64,000 nucleotides of DNA from Candidatus Methanoperedens sp. (GTDB lineage: Archaea; Halobacteriota; Methanosarcinia; Methanosarcinales; Methanoperedenaceae). The position numbers and the translations under genes were made by a program. This document shows, in pieces, positions 17,432 to 25,903 of this stretch (position 1 is its first letter; the number at the start of each line of letters is the position of its first letter). The stretch covers positions 1-64,000 of the forward strand of contig JAPZAS010000016.1 in the NCBI GenBank assembly GCA_027460525.1, given 5' to 3'. The notes below the pieces were generated by a model. The model worked only from the letters and a program-made list of their open reading frames with translations, had not been told where the DNA came from and did not search any database.

Positions 17432-19326
17432 GTGGCGGAACGATTATCAAAAAAGACCTGAAGGTGTATATCCGCCACAGGAAGACACTGCTCCTGATCT
17501 TCATTGCGCCGATACTTATTATGGTATTGATCGGGTCGGTGTTTTCCGGAGCATCCGATGAAGGTCTCAAGGGTGTTAAGCTGGGTGTTGGCGGCGGGTC
17601 AGACCTCGGGAAGAATATAATCGAGAACCTGAACAATAGCAAGATGTTCATTATCGTTAAGGAAAACACCAGCGATCCTGCTGTTATCCAGGAGGGGGTG
17701 AGGACTGGAAAGTACAGCGCAGGGATATTCATCCCGGAAAATGAGACCCAAGCTATGCAGTTGTACCTTGATAATTCAAAAGTCCAGATAGCGCCTGTCA
17801 TTTCGACTTTTTTCCTTACCACTACTGAGAAAATGTCGTATGAACTCACACTTGCCTTTATCAGCAGGCTCTGGGATAACCTGGGGCAGATGGAATCTCA
17901 ACTTAACCCTTTGAGAGAGGGGGTATTGCTGATCAATGGCAGTATAGCAAATCTCAACAATAATACCCAGGATGTGCTCTCTTCCCTTAACGGAATCAAT
18001 GCATCCAGCCTGAATGAGTCAACAGGCGTGATGAAAGATACCCTGGAGAGGATGGGTGTCGAGCTTCAAACAAGCAGAGAAGAGATCAATGTTACGCGCA
18101 AAGACCTGGAGGAACTGGATAAAAACGTGACCTCAATCTATAATGATACCGCCGGGTTAAGAGACGACCTTAAATTCGTGGTGGATAATATAGATTCGAC
18201 AGATGCTTCACTGCTGGCAATGCAGACGAGCCTGCAGTCAACGTATAATCTCACCTGTGCCGACCCGACAGCGCTGCAGTGCATATCCCTGAAAAATACC
18301 ATCCAGCAGATTCAGGATACACGAGCCCAGATACTCAACAGGACAGCACGCATCACCTCACTTTACAACAGTCTTGATACTGTAGCCCAGAAAAGCGCCG
18401 AATTGCATGATACACTGGGTAAGACTGATGAAAGACTTCAAAGCATGCAGGAATCCATAGGCAATTACACTGTCGAGATATCCAATATCCACGGCAATAT
18501 ATCGAATATCGAGGCATCCATTTCTGCCCTGGAAAATGTCAAGAACCAATCAGCTGGCGTTTCTGCCCAGATGGATAAACTCGCGGCCGATATGTCCAAC
18601 AGTACAGGCAGCCTGGTAAACAACATCGACACGACAAAAGGTGTGCTGGGCGAGGTGATATCAAGATCACCAAGCGCTGTAGCCGCACCCATAAAACTTG
18701 AAAGTGAGGTAGTGTTCAAGGACAGGTCATATCTTGATTTCCTGATGCCCGGGATCATATCCATCGTGCTGATGTTCATATCGTTCCTTTTGGCTTCCAT
18801 AACCATAGTCCAGGAAAGGTCAAAGAAAACCCTGATTCGGACCCTGCTTACACCTATTTCCCTTCAGGGTTTCATCCTTGAGAAGACAGCCGCTCTTATC
18901 CTCATTGCATTGCTTCAGGGGATTATCATGATAGTTGTTGCCTTCCTGCTTTATGGTATTGTAATCCCGGCCAACCAGCTGGGCGGGTTGTTCCTCGTTA
19001 TCCTTGTTTATTCAGCTGCTTTTATCGGTATAGGAATGGCGCTTGCAACATTCGCCGAGTCTGAGAATACAGCTATGCTCTTATCCCTGGTGCTGAGCAT
19101 CCCCATGCTCTTCCTTTCAGGTGTGTTTTTCCCCTTTGAGACCATGCCAGCGTTGATGGTAAAGCTGGGCAATGCCCTCCCGATCACAATGGGTATCAAG
19201 GCGCTTGATTCGGTGCTTATCTACCAGCAAGGTGTGCTTGTGGAATATCTGCTGCCTCTTCTTGTGTATAGTATTGCCGGACTTGGCCTTGCGTATCTAT
19301 TACTGAGACAAGAAGTGATGGATTGA
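17422..19326 (+). CDS. ABC-2 type permease with large extracytoplasmic coiled coil
   Basis: This 634-residue permease has one N-terminal membrane helix (LLLIFIAPILIMVLIG) and five or six C-terminal helices (from about residue 438). They are separated by some 390 residues that are mainly coiled-coil-like and rich in Asn/Ser/Thr glycosylation sequons. This layout matches ABC2_membrane_3/YhgE-like exporters. A GGAGGAATG context supports the ATG. Together with the upstream ATPase it forms a complete exporter, possibly for a lipid, antibiotic or cell-envelope component. Confidence 0.88.
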   Translation: MALSGGTIIKKDLKVYIRHRKTLLLIFIAPILIMVLIGSVFSGASDEGLKGVKLGVGGGSDLGKNIIENLNNSKMFIIVKENTSDPAVIQEGVRTGKYSAGIFIPENETQAMQLYLDNSKVQIAPVISTFFLTTTEKMSYELTLAFISRLWDNLGQMESQLNPLREGVLLINGSIANLNNNTQDVLSSLNGINASSLNESTGVMKDTLERMGVELQTSREEINVTRKDLEELDKNVTSIYNDTAGLRDDLKFVVDNIDSTDASLLAMQTSLQSTYNLTCADPTALQCISLKNTIQQIQDTRAQILNRTARITSLYNSLDTVAQKSAELHDTLGKTDERLQSMQESIGNYTVEISNIHGNISNIEASISALENVKNQSAGVSAQMDKLAADMSNSTGSLVNNIDTTKGVLGEVISRSPSAVAAPIKLESEVVFKDRSYLDFLMPGIISIVLMFISFLLASITIVQERSKKTLIRTLLTPISLQGFILEKTAALILIALLQGIIMIVVAFLLYGIVIPANQLGGLFLVILVYSAAFIGIGMALATFAESENTAMLLSLVLSIPMLFLSGVFFPFETMPALMVKLGNALPITMGIKALDSVLIYQQGVLVEYLLPLLVYSIAGLGLAYLLLRQEVMD

Positions 19327-19512
19327 ATACAAAAAATTATTTTCCCTGGGTAAAGCTTTTGATATAGCAATCGAACTTGTTAAGAGAAATAACCGTTTTT
19401 GGCCGGTTGCTTCGAAAAGGTTTCAATAACAATATATATTGATGCGGTTTAAGAAGAAGTAAGAAGATCATTGGTTGAAATTCAAGAACTGTTGATTCAA
19501 GGGGGAATAAAT

Positions 19513-20466
19513 ATGACAAGTTTTGACGATACCGTTGTTGCGGCTGTGGAAAAGGTAATACCGAGCGTTGTGAACATCAGTGAAGTAAAGTTGATGAGAG
19601 ATGCTTACCTGCATGTGCATCCTGTGCCAGGCGTTGGCTCGGGTTTTGTAATCGATGAAGGGGGATGGATACTGACCAATGCCCATGTGGTACTTGGCTC
19701 GCAGGAGATAAAAGTGTCGCTTGAGGATGGAAGGACATTTCCGGGAGAACTCAGGGGCATCGATACAATAATGGACCTTGCGGTTGTCCATATCGAGACC
19801 AGTAACCTGCCAGTGCCAGAGATGGCAATGAATAACCATCTCAAGATTGGGCAGATGGCAATCGCAATAGGCAGCCCGTTAGGTCTTGTCGGGGGCCCCA
19901 CGGTCACGGCAGGTGTTGTGAGCGCGCTTAACAGGTCCATACAGACAGAAGCTACATTCATGGAAGGACTGATACAGACAGACGCTGCCATTAATCCCGG
20001 CAACAGCGGCGGGCCGCTTATTAACAGTTCAGGTGTCGTGATAGGAATCAACAGCGCTATCATACCCTATGCCCAGGGCATTGGGTTCGCCATCCCTATC
20101 CAGCCGGCCATGTGGATAGCGCAGCAGTTGCGGGAGCACGGCGAGATAATCAGGCCGTGGATAAGTATGAATGCGGTGGATGTCAATCCCAAAATGGTGG
20201 CATACTACAAACTTTCTGTTGAAAAAGGGGTAATGGTTACCAATGTGATACCAAAAAGCGAAGCTGACAAATCAGGCCTCCGGATAGGAGACATTCTGGT
20301 TCGGATGGATGATGTTGAAATCGACAATGTCAGGGACCTGATAAAAGTCATGAACAAACGCAAGGTGGGTGACAGGGTCGCGATGGAATTATTCAGGGGA
20401 AGTGAGAAGATATCGCTAAAAACCGTGCTTGAGAAGGCGCCCTCGGCAATGCCAAAGAAACGATAG
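19513..20466 (+). CDS. HtrA/DegP-like trypsin-fold serine protease with PDZ domain
   Basis: This 317-residue protease has the full catalytic triad: His58 in TNAHVV, Asp88 in MDLAVV and Ser165 in GNSGGP. One PDZ domain follows at about 220-305. No signal peptide is visible, so it probably works in the cytoplasm or is exported by another route. A longer frame starts with TTG at 19471, but AAGGGGGA six bases before the ATG at 19513 makes that start far better. It converges on AhbC, two bases from its stop. The probable role is protein quality control. Confidence 0.9.
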   Translation: MTSFDDTVVAAVEKVIPSVVNISEVKLMRDAYLHVHPVPGVGSGFVIDEGGWILTNAHVVLGSQEIKVSLEDGRTFPGELRGIDTIMDLAVVHIETSNLPVPEMAMNNHLKIGQMAIAIGSPLGLVGGPTVTAGVVSALNRSIQTEATFMEGLIQTDAAINPGNSGGPLINSSGVVIGINSAIIPYAQGIGFAIPIQPAMWIAQQLREHGEIIRPWISMNAVDVNPKMVAYYKLSVEKGVMVTNVIPKSEADKSGLRIGDILVRMDDVEIDNVRDLIKVMNKRKVGDRVAMELFRGSEKISLKTVLEKAPSAMPKKR

Positions 20467-20468
20467 GG

Positions 20469-21671
20469 CTACTCTGTTTCGTAGTAACCTATCTCCCCTT
20501 TTGTCAGATAGCAGGCAGGGTCGTCAGCCCATACATTGCCGTATATTGCTTCAGCGCGCACGCGGAAATTTCCGTTGCAGATATCGAACCATTTGCATCG
20601 TGCACACCTATCTGCATTTGCTTTTATGAGCGGTTTCCTGTTCTTAAGACCTGCCATAAGTTTGTCTTCTGTGTCCATCCAGATTTCGCTGAACTTGCGC
20701 TCCTTGACGTTGCCGAAGGAGTAATGTCTCCAGAACTGGTCGGCATGGACTGAGCCGTCCCACGATACGCATGCTATGCCAATGCCTGTTGAATTTCCTT
20801 TGTTCATCTGGAGGAGTTCAAAGACCTCTGCCGCGCGCTTGGGGTCTTCTTTTTGGAGGCGGAAATAAACATAAGGACCGTCGGCGTGGTTGTCAACAGT
20901 CAGCACCTCGATCGGGAAGCCCCTGTCATGCAGCGCCTTTGTCCTGTCCATTATAAGGTCAAGCGTTCTTCGGCTTTCCTCATGTGAAAGCTCCTGCTCC
21001 ACCAGTTTTGAGCCCCGCCCGGCATACACAAGGTGATAGAAGCAGACACGGGGAATGTTCTCTTTTTCAAGCAGGTCAAATATGGCAGGTATATCTTTAA
21101 CGTTTTTCTTATTGATGGTGAAGCGCAAGCCCACTTTTATGCCTTCCGCAAGGCAGTTGCGCATCCCTTCCAGTGCAAGATCAAACGCACCTTTCATGCC
21201 CCTGAATTTATCATTGGTCTCCCGCATGCCATCAAGTGAAACGCCAACATAGGAAAGACCGATTTCCTTCAGCACCTTAGCCACTTTTTTGTCTATTAAT
21301 GTGCCGTTTGTGGAGATGACGGCACGCATTCCTTTTGATCGAGCGTACAACGCAAGTTCCGGAAGGTCAGGACGCATGAGGGGCTCACCCCCTGAAAAAA
21401 GAATAACCGGTGCGCCGAATTGCGCCAGATCGTCTATAAGGTCTTTTCCCTGCTGCGTGGTAAGCTCGTTCTTATACTCGATATCGCGGGACTGTGCATA
21501 GCAGTGGACGCATTTGAGGTTGCATCGCCTCCCCATGTTCCATACCACAACCGGTTTTTTGTCTTTTGAAAATTGCAATAAGTGCGAGGGAAGCTTGCTT
21601 GAGTCGCGCCCGTATCTGAGAGCGTCGGAGGGCTCGACAGTCCCGCAGTAAAGCTTTGAAATACCTATCAT
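20469..21671 (-). CDS. ahbC: radical SAM/SPASM protein, 12,18-didecarboxysiroheme deacetylase AhbC
   Basis: AhbC removes acetate side chains from didecarboxysiroheme in the siroheme-dependent haem route used by methanogens and sulfate reducers. The 400-residue protein starts MIGISKLYCGTVEPSDALRY, typical of the AhbC/NirJ group. It has the radical-SAM motif CNLKCVHCY (Cys50, Cys54, Cys57), SGGEPLMRPDL and a C-terminal SPASM-like cysteine cluster (CARCKWFDICNGN). It follows the HesB-like gene directly. Cytochromes elsewhere in the window need haem, consistent with this call. NirJ- or AhbD-like activity is the alternative. Confidence 0.78.
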   Translation of the reverse strand: MIGISKLYCGTVEPSDALRYGRDSSKLPSHLLQFSKDKKPVVVWNMGRRCNLKCVHCYAQSRDIEYKNELTTQQGKDLIDDLAQFGAPVILFSGGEPLMRPDLPELALYARSKGMRAVISTNGTLIDKKVAKVLKEIGLSYVGVSLDGMRETNDKFRGMKGAFDLALEGMRNCLAEGIKVGLRFTINKKNVKDIPAIFDLLEKENIPRVCFYHLVYAGRGSKLVEQELSHEESRRTLDLIMDRTKALHDRGFPIEVLTVDNHADGPYVYFRLQKEDPKRAAEVFELLQMNKGNSTGIGIACVSWDGSVHADQFWRHYSFGNVKERKFSEIWMDTEDKLMAGLKNRKPLIKANADRCARCKWFDICNGNFRVRAEAIYGNVWADDPACYLTKGEIGYYETE

Positions 21672-21995
21672 CTAATCTCCTTCATTATTCGTATTATTAC
21701 GAATTAAATTACTTAAGGGTTTGCCTGTATTTAAGAGTTCTATAATCAATCCTTTCTTTTCATCAAATTTAATCCCTATGGCAGATGTGTTCTCAGAGAG
21801 TTCCTTTTCTATATATACATTAATTCCGCCCTGATTATAAATAACATCGCCGGTAAGCGCTTTTTTCACAGGCGTAATCTCAAAGCGAGCGCAGCATCCG
21901 CCGCTTGTAAATATTCGCATGGCAGATGCATTCTCCGCTGCCAGCTCTTTTTTTATGAATCCGAGCGCATTATCGTCTATGAAAAGCTTGCCCAT
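21672..21995 (-). CDS. HesB/IscA-like Fe-S protein
   Basis: This 107-residue protein of the HesB/IscA-like fold has a cysteine pair in TSGGCCARFEI, about residue 34. It lacks the canonical C-terminal CGCG pair of A-type carriers, so it belongs to a divergent archaeal subgroup. It is sandwiched between OsmC and AhbC in a tight minus-strand operon, which suggests a role in supplying or protecting the cluster of the radical-SAM enzyme. Confidence 0.65.
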   Translation of the reverse strand: MGKLFIDDNALGFIKKELAAENASAMRIFTSGGCCARFEITPVKKALTGDVIYNQGGINVYIEKELSENTSAIGIKFDEKKGLIIELLNTGKPLSNLIRNNTNNEGD

Positions 21996-21998
21996 TAT

Positions 21999-22430
21999 TT
22001 ATACAGCCTCTATCTCTGGCTCTATTATTACCTGCGTCTTCATAGAGTTCATGACAAGACATCGTTTCTCTGCATGTTTCAGGATTAAGCGGAGCTTATC
22101 TTCGGTCTCTTTTGCTTTTATTTTTAGTCTTATTATTATTTTTGTGAATATCTTCATGTTATCTACGGTCTCAAGTATTCCCTCTGCTTCGGATTCATAC
22201 GATATTAGCTCCACTTCCATGCCCTTGAGAGTACCAAGAAGCGTTGTCATGAAGCATGCGTTTGCAGAGGAAACGAAAAGGTCCTGGGGACTTATTATAT
22301 ACTTATGACCTGCGAACTCAGGCGGTGTTGCAACCTCTATTTCCTGCCTGCTCTCTACGAACTTGAGGTCTGCCTTTTTCTCTCCTTTCCATTTCAGTTT
22401 GTTATGATAAAGCCATCTATCCTGTTCCAT
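21999..22430 (-). CDS. OsmC family peroxiredoxin-like protein
   Basis: This 143-residue protein shows the OsmC pattern: a first cysteine in SSANACFMTT, a second in EKRCLVMNS, and the preceding SPQDLF segment. OsmC/Ohr proteins use this cysteine pair to reduce organic hydroperoxides or persulfides. It is the first gene of the OsmC-HesB-AhbC operon, four bases before the HesB start, linking thiol-redox protection with Fe-S or haem chemistry. Confidence 0.85.
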   Translation of the reverse strand: MEQDRWLYHNKLKWKGEKKADLKFVESRQEIEVATPPEFAGHKYIISPQDLFVSSANACFMTTLLGTLKGMEVELISYESEAEGILETVDNMKIFTKIIIRLKIKAKETEDKLRLILKHAEKRCLVMNSMKTQVIIEPEIEAV

Positions 22431-22560
22431 CGAATCACCTGTTTAGCTGCATTTAAAAATAACAGCATCTCATGAATATTAAGCTTTTTTGATTTTTGAA
22501 ATTCCGATAGATATTATCTTTTGACGCCTGCATTGGTTGAGCACATACTGAAATCAAGCG

Positions 22561-23142
22561 CTAGTTCACGATTCTTTCTGAAGTTTTGCGGTATAGATAC
22601 CATGAAAGGAAATAGGTGATTATTAAAGCCGCGAACACGCCTGGCCAGAAAAACTCGGTGGAGGCGGAAAAGTTATTCAATAAATGCAGTGCTACAGCAA
22701 TCAGATAGAATGAAGCCGGTCGTTTTGTTGCGATGCCAAAGGCGGTAATCGAAGTGCTTGATGCGTGAAAGAAAATGGCAGGTAATCTAACTGATACCGG
22801 GGCTCCCTCTACAAAAACATAGAGTACAAATTCAGTAATGCCGAATCCCAGACCGGTCAAAAAACCGAGGGTAAAAATTGATTTTTCAGTCTCACCATGG
22901 CGATAGAAAAGAGGGTAAACTTTTGCAAATTCCTCAATAAAAGGCGTAAAGAGAACAGTCGAACATAACGCAGAAAATGCCGGCAAAAAAAAGCATGCAT
23001 GGCTTGAGAAAACATTGACATAGAGAGTAATAGGAATACTGACAATTATTCCGGAAAAGCAAAAGAAAAGTTTTTCTCTCAATCCAGGTTTATGGATGGA
23101 TATTATAACTTTGTCATTTTCTGCCATTTTCAAATACTCCAT
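22561..23142 (-). CDS. PrsW-family intramembrane protease-like protein
   Basis: This 193-residue membrane protein has about five to six helices. It carries the conserved polar motifs of the PrsW/CPBP-like superfamily: FIEEFAK (paired glutamates), GFGITEFVLY, FHASSTSITAFG and ALHLLNNF. In bacteria PrsW cleaves anti-sigma factors within the membrane; the archaeal substrate is unknown. A second ATG six codons in could be the real start. Its upstream region runs into the repeat-rich island at 23.2 kb. Confidence 0.72.
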   Translation of the reverse strand: MEYLKMAENDKVIISIHKPGLREKLFFCFSGIIVSIPITLYVNVFSSHACFFLPAFSALCSTVLFTPFIEEFAKVYPLFYRHGETEKSIFTLGFLTGLGFGITEFVLYVFVEGAPVSVRLPAIFFHASSTSITAFGIATKRPASFYLIAVALHLLNNFSASTEFFWPGVFAALIITYFLSWYLYRKTSERIVN

Positions 23143-23703
23143 GAGAGCATGTACTATTGTTATTGGCTTACGATTATTAGTAGTTGTCCTGTTATACTAA
23201 CGCCAGCCGGGGCGCTCATCGAGGAGGACGCAGGGATATTGGATGTGGGTGCCGGGCGCGCTGGAATATTTGGCGCCCCTATTATTATAAATAAATGTAG
23301 ATTTATTTGTGGCGCTTCAGCAAAAAACGAACCGCAGATGAAAAAACTTGTGAAAGTTTTATCAAACGAGGGGTATGCTTCGCATACCCCAACACTGCGT
23401 AAACCGAAGTCTCGGTTTATGAACGCCCCGAGTCGCGCCTCGGGAGGGCGCATCCACGTCAACCGTTGCGCCAGTTGGCGTCGCCCACACGTATGGCTAC
23501 GCCATACGTGGAGATACGTGTCTATGCACAGCGGCGGGCATGACGCCGATGAACGCAAATTTAATGCATCGGCGCCTCTAGGCAGAGACTGCGCTGAACT
23601 GGTCTCGCTGCTGCAGGCTGTGCTGGATAAAGCATTTAAGGGAGAGATGTGAATGGTTATAATGAATAAGGTAGAAAGCGGCCTAATGAAGCAGGAAGAA
23701 TAG
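23143..23703 (+). repeat. 560-bp repeat-rich intergenic region with gene remnant
   Basis: No intact gene is seen. The region begins with a copy of the GGCGCTTC...AAAAAACGAACCGCAGAT element (about 23300-23341). It then carries the hairpin-rich element inverted relative to 2094-2228. It ends with a frame at about 23575-23652, terminating DKAFKGEM, that looks like a short C-terminal coding remnant. Large overlapping frames on both strands run straight through the repeats and are not credible genes. Confidence 0.7.
23422..23557 (-). repeat. 135-bp hairpin-rich element, inverted copy of 2094-2228
   Basis: This element reads as the reverse complement of 2094-2228 with only scattered differences, for example CACAGC here against CATAAC there. 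It has the same internal palindromes, including CACGTATGG/CCATACGTG. The two copies face each other across about 21 kb. Confidence 0.85.
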
Positions 23704-24321
23704 ATGGAAATTGAATTCAAAGAGGATACAATAATATTCAATAGGGAGCTTTCCTTACTGGATAGTTTCGTATTAAGTTTCACAGAACATCTGGAAACGA
23801 ATAATATAAAATATGTAATTATTTCCGGGTATGTCGCTATTCTTTTTGGGCGAAGCAGGATAAGTGAAGATGTGGATATTTTGATCGAACACATATCCTT
23901 TGAGAATTTCTTAAAATTCTGGTCAGAAATAGAGCAGAACTACGAATGCCTCAATACCGATAACTCTTATGAGGTGTATAACGATTTTTTGAAAAATCAT
24001 CATGCCATACGAATGGCGAAAAAAGGAAGTTTTATTCCGAACATTGAACTCAAATTTGTAAAAAATGACCTTGATAGATATTCTGTTGAAAATAGAAGGC
24101 ATGTGAAAATTGCCGATAGGTCATTATATCTATCTCCACTTGAATTGCAGATTCCATACAAGCTATTTCTGGGATCAGAAAAGGATATTGAAGATGCGCG
24201 GTTCCTGTTCAAGCTTTTCAAAAATAATTTAAATATTGTATTGCTCAAAATGTTCTTAACCAAACTGAAGGTTTCAGATAACAATGCTAAAAGATACCTG
24301 GGAGGTTTTGATGAAAATTGA
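23704..24321 (+). CDS. nucleotidyltransferase-fold protein, AbiEii/DUF6036-like
   Basis: This 205-residue protein has a nucleotidyltransferase-like active-site region, SGYVAILFGRSRISEDVDIL (about 40-59). There the metal-binding Asp-x-Asp appears as EDVDIL after a G-Y/F-R turn, as in AbiEii-like toxins. The rest is charged and helical. It ends 11 bases into the next small gene. The AT-rich composition and setting among toxin-antitoxin modules point to a toxin or defence role, inferred from fold and context only. Confidence 0.72.
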   Translation: MEIEFKEDTIIFNRELSLLDSFVLSFTEHLETNNIKYVIISGYVAILFGRSRISEDVDILIEHISFENFLKFWSEIEQNYECLNTDNSYEVYNDFLKNHHAIRMAKKGSFIPNIELKFVKNDLDRYSVENRRHVKIADRSLYLSPLELQIPYKLFLGSEKDIEDARFLFKLFKNNLNIVLLKMFLTKLKVSDNNAKRYLGGFDEN

Positions 24322-24472
24322 TCTAGAAGAATTAAAAAAGGAGAAAGAGACCAATTTCAAGGAACGATTGGATTTCATAGACAGATATGTTGAATGGATA
24401 AAAGCCACACCAAATAAAGTCTGGTCAAAGCAACATAAAGATTTCATAGACAGTGCATTTCAAAAATCCTAA
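24311..24472 (+). CDS. 53-residue partner of the nucleotidyltransferase
   Basis: A small charged protein begins MKIDLEELKKEKETNFKE, with a GGAGG Shine-Dalgarno ending six bases before the ATG at 24311. The start overlaps the end of the nucleotidyltransferase gene, so translation is coupled. The sequence is helical, rich in Lys/Glu and Trp/Tyr near the C-terminus, and matches no family I know. By size and position it is a plausible antitoxin or accessory subunit. Confidence 0.6.
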   Translation: MKIDLEELKKEKETNFKERLDFIDRYVEWIKATPNKVWSKQHKDFIDSAFQKS

Positions 24473-24895
24473 TTTTCTTTAGTGGACTGGGAACACTCTC
24501 GGTCATATTATAAAAAACATCACACCTCGCTCGTCTGGCGGCGCCGTGTGTTTGCGTGAGGGAGGGTCGAGGCATTAGCAGGCGTTGAGGGGGCTGAAAC
24601 TCCATGAAGCGCTTTAATTTTTATAAATTCGATACGATTAATTTGTGGCGCTCCAGCGAAAAACGAACCGCAGATGAAGGCGCTCGGAGGGGAGGGGGCT
24701 GGGGTTTGGTGAGATGGGGCGCAGGAGGTCAGCATGCGCATCATCGTAAAGGACGCAAAGTTCGCAAAGATTGATGGATTAATTTTATACTGACTAATTT
24801 ATTAATCTGCGGCGCTTCTGCCCTGAGTAATTGTTATATTATATGAATAACTTATTATAGCATCGAATAGTGATTTTAAGTATCGAGGTATTTTA
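24473..24895 (+). repeat. 423-bp repeat block before hicBA
   Basis: No gene is seen. The block contains a 61-bp GC-rich unit (24538-24598) repeated almost perfectly at 25415-25475. It also holds the GGCGCTCCAGCGAAAAACGAACCGCAGAT element (about 24645-24675), the GAAGGCGCTCGGAGGGGAGG tract (24676-24729), a GACGCAAAGTTCGCAAAG repeat (about 24752-24770) and a half copy of the ATTAATCTGCGGCGCTTC element (about 24802-24820). Confidence 0.75.
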
Positions 24896-25144
24896 ATGTC
24901 AGAAGCCATGATAAATATTAAGATTGAAAAGCTTGATGAGGGGAGCTATCTTGCTACAAGTGATACGTTACAGGGATTAATCGCACAGGGGAGAACAATC
25001 TCAGAGACCATTGAGATTGCACAGGATGTTGCTAAAAAATTGATTGAGTCGTACATAGAACATGGGGATCCGCTTCCATTTGAAATCAAAGAAAAAAAGA
25101 GTTTTACAATTAACACCACTGTTCCTGTTAGTGTAAATGCATGA
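24896..25144 (+). CDS. hicB: HicB-like antitoxin
   Basis: This 82-residue protein has the HicB partial RNase H-like fold pattern: IKIEKLDEGSYLATSDTLQGLIAQGRTISE, then a helix with DVAKKLIESYIEHGDPLP. There is no separate DNA-binding domain after the core, so it may rely on the toxin or on other factors for autoregulation. It overlaps the hicA start by four bases. Near-identical repeats bracket the pair. Confidence 0.85.
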   Translation: MSEAMINIKIEKLDEGSYLATSDTLQGLIAQGRTISETIEIAQDVAKKLIESYIEHGDPLPFEIKEKKSFTINTTVPVSVNA

Positions 25145-25368
25145 CAAGACTCCCTTCAATGACAGCCTCTGATGTCATTAAAAAGCTTAAGAAGTGTGGA
25201 TTCGTTTTTGACAGATATGCAAAGGGTAGCCATGAAATCTGGTACAATCCAGATACAAAAAGAAGAGTCACAGTCCCCAATCATCCGGGTTCAGATATTC
25301 CAAAAGGGACTCTTAGGGCTATAATAAAAGAATCGGGTTATTCGGTTGAAGAGTTTATTCGATTGTAA
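25141..25368 (+). CDS. hicA: HicA-like mRNA interferase toxin
   Basis: This 75-residue HicA has a double-stranded RNA-binding-like fold, with the catalytic histidine His31 in KGSHEIWYN, followed by RRVTVPNHPGSDIPKGTLRAIIKESG. The active-site histidine is intact. It starts within the hicB stop (ATGA overlap). The order is antitoxin before toxin, the reverse of the classical hicAB of E. coli but common in archaea. Confidence 0.9.
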   Translation: MTRLPSMTASDVIKKLKKCGFVFDRYAKGSHEIWYNPDTKRRVTVPNHPGSDIPKGTLRAIIKESGYSVEEFIRL

Positions 25369-25686
25369 TTTTTATTGTGGAGCATATTACCGCCCCCGTC
25401 CTCAGCACTCGTTTGCGGCGCCGTGTGTTTGCGTGAGGGAGGGTCGAGGCATTAGCAGGCGTTGAGGGGGCTGAATTCCATGAATCATTTTGATTTTATA
25501 AAATCAAGATGATTAATTTGTGGCGCTTCCGCGAAAACCGAACCGCAGATTTATTGTGTTGGGTTTGCACCTGAGCCAGCGCAGCACAGGCTCGTTGCGG
25601 TTGCCGGCGCAGGAGACAGGGTTGGGCCAGTGGAGGCGCTCGGAGAGGGGGGGCTGGGGTTTGCGTGAGAGGGGAGGGCGCAGGAA
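25369..25686 (+). repeat. 318-bp repeat block after hicBA
   Basis: It contains the second copy of the 61-bp unit (25415-25475), the TGGCGCTTCCGCGAAAACCGAACCGCAG element (about 25520-25549), a GAGCCAGCGCAGCACAGGCT stretch shared with about 27520 and 27760, and the GTGGAGGCGCTCGGAGAGGG tract (25630-25684). A 94-codon frame through this block is low-complexity and not a gene. Confidence 0.75.
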
Positions 25687-25902
25687 CTATCCAAGGGTTT
25701 TTTCGACCTGTTTCGCCTTGCGCAGTATTTCTTCAAGGCTCATTCTTTTTGTGATATCTCTGAGTTCTTTTGTTGCTTCCCCTATTCTGGGAGTTATAGC
25801 CTGAAGATAAACTAGGTATTCTTCTGCACTTAGCTCTCTTTTGAGTATGGTAAAAACCTTCTCCATTACTTTTGGTGTTTCTGCTGCAGCTGCCTCGGAC
25901 AT
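25687..25902 (-). CDS. small helical protein paired with PIN domain gene
   Basis: A 71-residue charged helical protein starts MSEAAAAETPKVMEKVFTIL and ends AKQVEKTLG. No DNA-binding motif is obvious. It starts one base after the PIN gene stop, so the two are co-transcribed, with the toxin candidate first. It may be the antitoxin, or an accessory helical partner in a reversed-order VapBC-like pair. Confidence 0.65.
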   Translation of the reverse strand: MSEAAAAETPKVMEKVFTILKRELSAEEYLVYLQAITPRIGEATKELRDITKRMSLEEILRKAKQVEKTLG

Positions 25903-25903
25903 A

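Noticed and set aside
19471-19512. TTG-start extension of the HtrA-like protease
   Set aside because: The ATG at 19513 has a strong GGGGGA Shine-Dalgarno at proper distance, and the extension adds no conserved sequence.
23092-23894. Long overlapping frames on both strands through 23.1-23.9 kb
   Set aside because: They run through repeat elements and the inverted-repeat palindromes, overlap the real nucleotidyltransferase and PrsW-like genes, and encode low-complexity sequence.
25520-25804. 94-codon plus-strand frame
   Set aside because: It lies inside the GC-rich repeat and antisense to the small helical protein; residues are Gly/Arg-rich and unlike any gene.
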